In this document: positions 1 through 3,931 of the stretch, one piece after another
Layout of the letters: the number at the start of each line of letters is the position of its first letter
Numbering within the stretch: position 1 is the first letter of the stretch
DNA from: Thermoprotei archaeon
GTDB taxonomy: Archaea; Thermoproteota; Thermoprotei_A; Sulfolobales; Fervidicoccaceae
Direction of reading: 5' to 3'
DNA: 5,827 nt
Assembly (NCBI GenBank): GCA_022759165.1
Contig: JAEMPT010000088.1
Location: 1 to 5,827, forward strand
Notes under the pieces: generated by a model
The model's input: only the letters and a program-made list of their open reading frames with translations
Told to the model about the DNA's origin: nothing
Databases searched by the model: none
Made by a program: the position numbers and the translations under genes

Positions 1-161
1 AAGGGAGTTCAAGCATAAGCATAGCCCATGCCTTAATGAGAGGTGTAGGATTGGGAAGCAGTCAGCCTTCCCCCGAACCAGCAAATGAGGGGGAATGGCG
101 TAAAGCCCCAGCTAAACGCTGGAAGCCTCGTCCTTCAGGGCGAGGTAGCTCACAGCTATAG
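1..161 (+). CDS. tnpB: C-terminal tail of a TnpB-like (IS200/IS605 OrfB) RNA-guided nuclease, partial at the window edge
   Basis: The gene enters from outside the window and only about the last 52 residues are visible, in the frame starting at base 3, ending with TAG at 159-161. TnpB is the RNA-guided DNA nuclease of IS200/IS605-type elements; its catalytic core would lie upstream and cannot be seen. The visible part begins GSSSISIAHALMRGVGLGSS, which fits the helix after the last RuvC motif (pattern S-I-x-x-A-x-x-L-M-R-G). A low-complexity basic Pro/Ser/Arg tail follows, including RKAPAKRWKPRPSGRGSS. The same tail is encoded at 5773-5827 on the other strand; three of the four base differences are synonymous in this frame, which supports it being translated. 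The DNA also folds as an omega-RNA-like scaffold, as expected for TnpB 3' ends. The family call is inferred from the tail and this architecture, not from catalytic residues. It could be a decayed copy. Confidence 0.62.
   Translation, partial: GSSSISIAHALMRGVGLGSSQPSPEPANEGEWRKAPAKRWKPRPSGRGSSQL
61..153 (+). ncRNA. Putative TnpB omega-RNA (reRNA) scaffold and right end of an IS200/IS605-type element
   Basis: Three consecutive hairpins overlap the tnpB 3' end. The first pairs 65-74 with 89-99 (10 bp, T96 bulged, loop 75-88). The second pairs CCAGC (108-112) with GCTGG (118-122). The third pairs CCTCGTCCT (126-134) with AGGGCGAGG (137-145) across a 2-base loop. Similarity to the inverted copy at 5773-5827 stops right after GCTCAC (148-153), which I take as the element's right boundary; a guide would be copied from the sequence beyond it (154 onward). 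In IS200/IS605 systems the guide RNA scaffold is the transcript of the tnpB 3' end plus the right-end hairpin, which matches this layout. Two differences from the inverted copy fall in the third stem and both keep pairing. The RNA's 5' end and its expression cannot be judged from the sequence. Confidence 0.55.
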
Positions 162-208
162 AAGCGTTTATAAAAGGAAAGCTTAAAGCTTTTCTTTTTA
201 TCCATTGA

Positions 209-257
<49 letters not shown>

Positions 258-265
258 CTACAAGG

Positions 266-298
266 AAACCTCCCCTTAGGCAGGGAGGAGGTCGGCTG
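266..298 (+). repeat. Orphan omega-RNA-like terminal hairpin, copy C (tandem with copy B)
   Basis: This is a shorter, diverged member of the same family, starting 8 bases after copy B ends. CCTCCC (269-274) pairs with GGGAGG (283-288). The trailing AGGAGGTCGGCTG matches copy B's AGGAGGTCAGTTG with two changes. Both copies point the same way. The tandem arrangement suggests repeated insertion or duplication at this spot, or successive right ends. Confidence 0.45.
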
Positions 299-332
299 AG
301 AGGTAGTTTTAAACGTTCTCCCTCGAGCAAAG

Positions 333-343
333 GATATATTATT
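333..343 (+). promoter_or_regulatory. Probable TATA box for the thioredoxin-fold gene
   Basis: GATATATTATT lies about 70 bases before the TTG start of the gene at 410. An archaeal TATA box here would place the transcript start near 362-366, giving a leader of about 45 bases that carries the Shine-Dalgarno site. Assigned by sequence and spacing only. Confidence 0.4.
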
Positions 344-394
344 GCGGAATTAGCCATAACTTTTCATCGAAGTTGCAAAATTCACGGCTAATCC

Positions 395-402
395 GGAGGT
401 GA
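395..402 (+). promoter_or_regulatory. Ribosome binding site that fixes a TTG start
   Basis: GGAGGTGA is a full match to the complement of the archaeal 16S rRNA 3' end. It stands 7 bases before TTG at 410-412, so it decides that rare start codon. It is by far the strongest Shine-Dalgarno site in the window; the other genes show weak sites or none, as expected for leaderless transcripts. Confidence 0.8.
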
Positions 403-409
403 AGCATAA

Positions 410-913
410 TTGGGATCTGAAGATGAATTGAAGGAGCTTCTGAATAAGCTGCTAGCGGAAATTCTATCGAAGTCTTCCCAGGGATCGGAAACCTCTTATG
501 AGGTTAATCCCGCTTCTCAGAACGGAATCTATGTTCTGAATGAGGGGCATTGGAAGCTATATAGAACCGACGGCCTTCCTCTTCACCCCGGAGAACAGGG
601 AGACGGAATCTATGTATTATATTTCGATAATACGAAGTGTGGAGCATGTAGGAGGTTCGATAAAGAGTGGTTCCCCTTTGCCGCCGAGAATGCAGATAAA
701 GCTAAGTTCTTCATCGTACTATGTGAATGGTTTTCGAGGAATTGCGCTAGCAAGGCAGCCTCCTTAACATTCACGCTTCACGAAGTAAGAGCTTCACCAA
801 CTACAATATTCTTCAAAGTGATAAACGGAGAAATCGCAAAACAAGAACGTTTCGAAGGAGTCGTTAGCAAGCAGAAGCTTGAAGAAGCACTGTCTAAAAT
901 GACCCTTAGCTGA
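410..913 (+). CDS. Thioredoxin-fold protein with CGAC active site
   Basis: A 167-residue protein with a thioredoxin-like fold. The active-site motif is C77-G-A-C80, placed after a beta strand (IYVLYFDNTKCGACRRF) as in thioredoxins, and the cis-proline is P130 in ASPTTIFF. It probably acts as a cytosolic thiol-disulfide oxidoreductase: no signal peptide or membrane segment is visible. Two features set it apart from a roughly 105-residue thioredoxin. About 65 residues precede the core, beginning with a charged leucine-rich helix (residues 5-21), and a second cysteine pair, C105 and C112, follows the helix after the active site. The TTG start is set by the perfect Shine-Dalgarno site at 395-402. 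It stands alone on its strand, with a T-run directly after the stop. The partner or substrate is unknown. The fold is well supported; the specific role is not. Confidence 0.85.
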   Translation: MGSEDELKELLNKLLAEILSKSSQGSETSYEVNPASQNGIYVLNEGHWKLYRTDGLPLHPGEQGDGIYVLYFDNTKCGACRRFDKEWFPFAAENADKAKFFIVLCEWFSRNCASKAASLTFTLHEVRASPTTIFFKVINGEIAKQERFEGVVSKQKLEEALSKMTLS

Positions 914-919
914 TATATA

Positions 920-925
920 TTTTTT
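920..925 (+). terminator. T-run terminator after the thioredoxin-fold gene
   Basis: Six consecutive T residues within TATATATTTTTT begin 7 bases after the stop codon. Archaeal RNA polymerase terminates on such T-tracts without needing a hairpin. Confidence 0.4.
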
Positions 926-991
926 AGGACAGGAGAACTTATCATCTTTATATCACGCTTTATAATTGAAAGAATTTTTCTTCATTCATCG

Positions 992-1032
992 TTTTACAAC
1001 TAAAAGCCTTGCTTTTCAAAGGGGGGATTGAG
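992..1032 (+). repeat. Decayed omega-RNA-like hairpin, copy D
   Basis: TTTTACAACTAAAAGCCTTG aligns with TTTTACAATTGAAAGCCTCG of the copy at 3860-3908. CCTTGCTTT (1007-1015) can still pair with AAAGGGGGG (1018-1026), with G-T pairs and one mismatch. The trailing GGAGGTCAG part is no longer recognisable. It has the same orientation as copies B and C. Confidence 0.42.
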
Positions 1033-1094
1033 CGAAAGCTTAAGAACTTTCTCCGCTTCAATCGCTTTTGATGAATGATTAAGATTAGAACTGC

Positions 1095-1131
1095 GGTTGC
1101 CCCTAAGCTCTTGGATGAGGGATCGGCAACC
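1095..1131 (+). repeat. Long-loop inverted repeat (candidate RNA stem)
   Basis: GGTTGCC (1095-1101) pairs perfectly with GGCAACC (1125-1131), and CCT/AGG inside it can add three pairs. The loop ends in GGATGAGGG, resembling the loop end of the first omega-RNA stem at 65-99 (AAATGAGGGGG). It may be a remnant of an equivalent stem, since a decayed terminal hairpin lies downstream at 1235-1267 in the same orientation. The spacing between them is much longer than in the intact scaffold, so this is tentative. Confidence 0.3.
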
Positions 1132-1146
1132 ACATAAACAGGTTTT

Positions 1147-1162
1147 GTAAGAGATCTCTTAC
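1147..1162. repeat. 16-bp perfect palindrome
   Basis: GTAAGAGATCTCTTAC is a perfect uninterrupted palindrome in non-coding DNA. It could bind a dimeric regulator or form a cruciform. No start codon or TATA box is close enough to assign it a target gene; it lies about 85 bases beyond the 3' end of the minus-strand gene that ends at 1248. Confidence 0.4.
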
Positions 1163-1234
1163 CGTCCATCTACCCCCCTCAGATGACAGATGAATAACCT
1201 TACAAATGCGGGGAACTAATGAACTGTCTTATAG

Positions 1235-1267
1235 AAAACCAAACCCTCTAGGGCGGAGAAGAGGTCA
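1235..1267 (+). repeat. Decayed omega-RNA-like hairpin, copy E, overlapping a gene end
   Basis: CCCTCTAGGGCGG followed by AGAAGAGGTCA aligns with CCCTTTAGGGCGGGGAGGAGGTCA of copy B with three substitutions across the right two thirds; the left stem arm is eroded by a one-base deletion and several changes. The minus-strand gene at 1248-2372 ends inside this copy: its last residues (MTSSPP) and TAG stop are read from the complementary strand of the repeat. Confidence 0.5.
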
Positions 1268-2372
1268 TTTCGAAGCATCCAAACTTTGGTAAACAGGAAA
1301 AAGAAGGAAAGGAGCTGTATTCTCCTCTTGCGACGTTTTTGATAATGTTGATGCTATTCGCATGGAAATGATACAAATTAAGAGAAGGATAACACCCTTC
1401 ATCTATACATTTCATCTTTTCATCCAAGATTCCCCAACCATCCCACAGCATTCTTAAGATCCGCTCCTCAGAAATATTGCTTGTCCATGCCATTTGCCTA
1501 TAAAGTAAGAGGGAAAATGCGGAAAGAAATAGGGGGGAATCTTTAAAGCTACTTCCAGTACCTAGGATGACTCGTTTATAATCCTTATTGAAGAATTTCA
1601 GGATGGGAAACCCCCCTCCAGAACCTGCTTCCGCAGTTATTACAGGCATGTTAACTATCCAGGAGCTCTGAGATCTTATAGCCTCGGCATCAGCCCCGGT
1701 AATCCAATCTCCTCCCACTATCACAGTGCGATCTGTTAATAGCCCGGCCCCCAATAAAAGATATATCTGTGTCTTTCCGGTTCTCTCCAAACTATTGAAT
1801 AGCTCTTCCCCGCTCGTTGCTACCTTAACGATTAGTAACATTGATTCAATTTCGAATAATTCTCTCAACGCTTCAATATCTAGGTCTTTAGATACCTCTG
1901 AAAAGTTTATATACACGCCGTATTTGACCGAAGACAGAAAAGGCGGCAACTGCTCAAAAGCTTTCTTGAGACGTTCAATGTCTTCGGTTTTTTTGACACG
2001 GAAAACCGGGACGAAAAAGAATGGGACTTCGATCTTTGGGATAGTCATCGAACGAATTACCGCGAGACCCCCTCCCCATCCTTTCTTAGCCATTTCCATC
2101 AGGTGGTTTTCATATGAATCCGAAACTTCGTTCTTTTCATAATCTTCGGGCAATTCCGCAAATCCGTTGAAAAAAGACTGTACCAGGAGTCCCCGATCGC
2201 AATCAAAAACGAGTCCGCTCCTATCTGTGTAAGAATATTGAATTCCTCTTTCGCTCAGGAGGACCTTATTAGCTGGAACGAATGACGGAACATCATCCTT
2301 TATCCCTAGAATGCCAGCGCAGTTCTCTAGCTGAATAGGCTCATTAAAATCCCAATGCATTCGAATCAACAC
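1248..2372 (-). CDS. Amidohydrolase-fold protein lacking the metal ligands (probable pseudoenzyme)
   Basis: The 374-residue protein follows the plan of chlorohydrolase / S-adenosylhomocysteine-deaminase-type amidohydrolases (beta-sandwich then TIM barrel), but the metal-binding positions are replaced. LVQSFFNGFAEL (64-74) aligns with the usual PGFVNAHTHL, so HxH becomes F71 and E73. TDRTVIVGGDWIT (213-225) aligns with the ERTVLVHGVHLT block, with G220 for the metal His. VILGTGSS (268-275) aligns with VALGTDGA, with G273 for the metal Asp. The strand where the fourth ligand His is expected (180-186) has none. Surrounding family features remain, such as SGGGFPI (251-257) and the following helices, and the frame is intact, so this looks like a maintained non-catalytic homologue. 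The GTG start fits a leaderless transcript from CCTTATAG (2393-2400); ATG at 2358-2360 is an alternative. The C-terminus is encoded within a repeat and may not be original. Its role is unknown. Confidence 0.68.
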   Translation of the reverse strand: MLIRMHWDFNEPIQLENCAGILGIKDDVPSFVPANKVLLSERGIQYSYTDRSGLVFDCDRGLLVQSFFNGFAELPEDYEKNEVSDSYENHLMEMAKKGWGGGLAVIRSMTIPKIEVPFFFVPVFRVKKTEDIERLKKAFEQLPPFLSSVKYGVYINFSEVSKDLDIEALRELFEIESMLLIVKVATSGEELFNSLERTGKTQIYLLLGAGLLTDRTVIVGGDWITGADAEAIRSQSSWIVNMPVITAEAGSGGGFPILKFFNKDYKRVILGTGSSFKDSPLFLSAFSLLLYRQMAWTSNISEERILRMLWDGWGILDEKMKCIDEGCYPSLNLYHFHANSINIIKNVARGEYSSFPSFSCLPKFGCFEMTSSPP

Positions 2373-2388
2373 CCCAAAAGCTCTTCTA

Positions 2389-2417
2389 GGCGCTATAAGG
2401 AGAAAAGCGCCTTATAG
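2389..2417. promoter_or_regulatory. Promoter-region double dyad upstream of the amidohydrolase-fold gene
   Basis: Two interlocked inverted repeats share this stretch: CTATAAGG (2393-2400) with CCTTATAG (2410-2417), and GGCGC (2389-2393) with GCGCC (2407-2411). Both 8-base arms are TATA-like on the minus strand. The nearer one is centred about 25 bases before the GTG at 2372, fitting a leaderless start. A dimeric regulator binding here would cover the promoter; that is inference. Confidence 0.4.
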
Positions 2418-2426
2418 ATCAAAAAA

Positions 2427-2663
2427 TTAAAATTTTCCGTTCAACTTTATCTTCGCCGATCCATTGTACCTATATATTTCTATGGTCATATCTGGAATTC
2501 TGTAGCTACAAACAGAGCACTTATAGTAGGTTGTCACCTTTTTCATTCCATTGCCGAAGCTCTCGGTTTCCATCGAGAAGTCCATTGTTGTATGGCATCT
2601 AGGGCAAATTATGCTATCTTTCCTCAGCAAATTTAGCACCTCCTCGGAGACGCCTTCGATCAC
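2427..2663 (-). CDS. Small zinc-ribbon protein, function unknown
   Basis: This 78-residue protein has two CxxC knuckles, C20-P-R-C23 and C49-S-V-C52, 25 residues apart, the layout of a four-cysteine zinc ribbon. Between them lie polar beta-hairpin-like segments (FSMETESFGNG, KKVTTYYK), and strand-rich sequence follows (MTIEIYRYNGSAKIKL). The start is GTG; GGAG lies only three bases before it, too close for normal use, while TTAAGTAAT about 25 bases upstream fits a TATA box for a leaderless message. The amidohydrolase-fold gene lies 54 bases downstream on the same strand but has its own apparent promoter. It could be a nucleic-acid-binding or protein-interaction module. I do not recognise a named family. 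Confidence 0.75.
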   Translation of the reverse strand: MIEGVSEEVLNLLRKDSIICPRCHTTMDFSMETESFGNGMKKVTTYYKCSVCSYRIPDMTIEIYRYNGSAKIKLNGKF

Positions 2664-2740
2664 TATCTCCTTTCTTTCCTGAAAATTACTTAAGACCCCA
2701 AACTAATAACTTTTTTTGATGATTGCGCCTTAGGTAAAAA

Positions 2741-2750
2741 TATTTATATT
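2741..2750 (+). promoter_or_regulatory. TATA box for the Trm5/Taw-type methyltransferase gene
   Basis: TATTTATATT, preceded by the A-rich GGTAAAAA, is the clearest TATA element in the window. It ends only 5 bases before the upstream TTG codon at 2756, so transcription should begin near 2768-2773. This argues for a leaderless start at GTG 2768 rather than TTG 2756. Confidence 0.6.
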
Positions 2751-2767
2751 GTAAATTGGGGGCAACG

Positions 2768-3643
2768 GTGACTTTAGTGAGGAGAGATTTGCTCAAGGAA
2801 TTAGCGGAGTCATCAGGGCTATCGGGTAATGTTAAGGGAAGCGTAGATATAGTTGGAGATATTGCGATTTTGAGAACTCCGATCTGGATTGAGCCTGTAC
2901 CTAAAGAATCGTTGGAAAAGATAGCGGTGAAGCTAATGGATAGGTTGCCTTATGTGAAGAGCGTCTGGTTAGCCGCATCGCCAGTCTCGGGAGAGGAAAG
3001 GGTCAGAGAATTAGTATACCTAGCAGGCGAGAAAAAAACAACTACCATTTACCGGGAGCACGGGGTATCCTTTTTCATCGATGTCGCTAAGGTATATGTT
3101 TCCCCTAGACTGAGCTATGAGCATCTGAGGATTGCCAAGCTTGTTAAGCCTGGAGAAGTTGTTACTAACTTCTTCTCTGGAATAGGAGGTTTTTCGTTGG
3201 TGATCGCCAAGAACTCCGAGGTAAAGCTCGTTAACTCCATTGACATAAACAAATATGCCGTAGAAATGCAAAGAGAAAGCATTAAGATGAATAAGTTAGA
3301 TAATAAAGTGAAAGTCTACCTGGGGGATGCCAGAACAATTTCGGATTTTTTCTTGAAGGAATCATCAAACAGGGTGCTATTACCGCTTCCTGGCATAGAT
3401 GAGAGCTTTTACAAAGCAGCTCTATCAACTATTAAGGGAGATGCAGGGTGGCTCCATGTATATGAATTCGTCCCCGAATCTCCTGAATTTAGTGAAGGGG
3501 TTGAGGAAAAATTCCAGGAAATTCACAACATAACTCTCAAGTACGGATGGGCTGCTTCCTTGTACCATGTAAGAAAGGTTCGATCAGTTGGTCCCAGGAA
3601 AGCCCAAGTTGTCATGGATATAAGAGTTGAGAGGTATCATTGA
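2768..3643 (+). CDS. Trm5/Taw-type (Met-10+ family) tRNA methyltransferase
   Basis: A class I SAM-dependent methyltransferase of the Met-10+ family. Members either N1-methylate G37 of tRNA (Trm5) or build the wyosine side chain there (Taw2/Taw22). Counting from the upstream TTG at 2756 (GTG 2768 is residue 5), the motifs run in order: VYVSPRLSYEHLRIAKLVKPGE (113-134, split here as VYVSPRLS then YEHLRIAKLVKPGE), SAM-binding NFFSGIGGFS (138-147), acidic ribose-binding D163 in SIDINKYA, LGDAR (189-193), and LLPLPG (208-213) where Trm5 proteins usually have NLP. LHVYEF (233-238) matches the IHYYEF-like strand. The N-terminal part (to about 110) is short, without the extra D1 domain of Trm5b. The start is chosen from the TATA box position; TTG 2756 and GTG 2777 are alternatives. 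Family certain; Trm5a versus Taw2-like activity is not decidable from motifs alone. Confidence 0.82.
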   Translation: MTLVRRDLLKELAESSGLSGNVKGSVDIVGDIAILRTPIWIEPVPKESLEKIAVKLMDRLPYVKSVWLAASPVSGEERVRELVYLAGEKKTTTIYREHGVSFFIDVAKVYVSPRLSYEHLRIAKLVKPGEVVTNFFSGIGGFSLVIAKNSEVKLVNSIDINKYAVEMQRESIKMNKLDNKVKVYLGDARTISDFFLKESSNRVLLPLPGIDESFYKAALSTIKGDAGWLHVYEFVPESPEFSEGVEEKFQEIHNITLKYGWAASLYHVRKVRSVGPRKAQVVMDIRVERYH

Positions 3644-3685
3644 ATCCACTTTAACTTTATTGAGGGTTAAGGAGGCGGAATTCCC

Positions 3686-3699
3686 CTCCCGTTAGGGAG
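3686..3699. repeat. Small hairpin after the methyltransferase gene
   Basis: CTCCC (3686-3690) pairs with GGGAG (3695-3699) across GTTA. It may be another heavily decayed terminal hairpin, since TCCCGTTAGGGA resembles the CCCTTTAGGG core of copy B. It is too eroded to assign an orientation. Confidence 0.3.
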
Positions 3700-3736
3700 A
3701 AATGAATAGCTCTTTATAGAAAATGCTTTTTTAGTT

Positions 3737-3829
3737 ATGAAAAAAATATTGAGAAAATACGTAGTGCAGTGTTGGAATTGCCTTAGAGCCTGTAAACAAG
3801 AAACCCAGAAAATCTTCTTCGCGAGGTGA
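3737..3829 (+). CDS. Possible 30-residue cysteine-motif microprotein
   Basis: ATG at 3737 opens a 30-codon frame, ending in TGA, whose product starts MKKILRKYVVQ and continues CWNCLRACKQETQKIFFAR. It has a CxxC (C12, C15) and a third cysteine (C19) in a basic context, reminiscent of half a zinc ribbon. TTTATA (3713-3718) lies about 21 bases upstream, slightly close for a leaderless promoter. It sits in the convergent gap between two tRNA methyltransferase genes. It could equally be chance or the relic of a larger zinc-ribbon gene. Confidence 0.25.
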   Translation: MKKILRKYVVQCWNCLRACKQETQKIFFAR

Positions 3830-3833
3830 GGAT

Positions 3834-3862
3834 GCCTCGTTCATGAAGGCGGAGTAGTTCAG
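3834..3862 (+). repeat. Decayed omega-RNA-like hairpin, copy F, opposed to copy G
   Basis: GCCTCG, then a short loop region, then AAGGCGGAGTAGTTCAG parallels GCCTCGCC / AAGGCGGGGAGGAGGTCAG of copy G, with small deletions. It points the opposite way to copy G, and the two meet at the 8-bp palindrome TCAGCTGA (3859-3866). The similarity is partial. Confidence 0.33.
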
Positions 3863-3908
3863 CTGACCTCCTCCCCGCCTTAAAAGGCGAGGCTTTCAAT
3901 TGTAAAAT
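3860..3908 (-). repeat. Orphan omega-RNA-like terminal hairpin, copy G
   Basis: Read on the minus strand it is ATTTTACAATTGAAAG, then CCTCGCCTT pairing with AAGGCGGGG across TT, then AGGAGGTCAGCTG. It matches copy B at 44 of 49 positions, including a compensated C-G to T-A pair. It begins 23 bases after the stop of the NSUN6-type gene on the same strand, leaving no room for a tnpB of its own. A transcript running off that operon would include this hairpin, so it may also act as the operon's 3' end. Confidence 0.6.
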
Positions 3909-3931
3909 TTAAGCTGTATTCGAGATAAAAG

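Larger units (their letters stand above)
914..1247. other. Gene-free structured stretch with decayed element remains
   Basis: I see no credible gene in this 334-base interval. It holds the T-run terminator (920-925), a weak direct repeat (956-972 and 990-1006, 13 of 17 identical, 34 bases apart), a decayed hairpin copy (992-1032), a long-loop stem (1095-1131), a 16-bp perfect palindrome (1147-1162) and the start of another decayed hairpin (from 1235). The minus-strand open frame at 960-1169 runs across these repeats and encodes nothing recognisable. The stretch looks like a graveyard of IS200/IS605-type ends. Confidence 0.5.

Noticed and set aside
141..170. tRNA-like start (GGTAGCTCA resembling a tRNA D-arm)
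   Set aside because: No anticodon arm, T-arm or acceptor pairing follows, and the same bases are explained by the element's right end.
956..1006. Possible mini CRISPR array from two ATTGAAAG-like repeats
   Set aside because: There are only two units, 13 of 17 identical, with a 17-base gap, too short for a spacer; no cas gene is present.
960..1169. 69-codon minus-strand open frame
   Set aside because: It runs across the decayed hairpin, the long-loop stem and the palindrome, with no recognisable domain and no convincing start signal.
1726..2142. 138-codon plus-strand open frame
   Set aside because: It lies entirely inside the amidohydrolase-fold gene on the other strand and has no family features.
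3821..3868. C/D box guide RNA (GTGAGGA and CTGA)
   Set aside because: The C box deviates from RTGATGA, no D' box is present, and the CTGA belongs to the hairpin-family palindrome.
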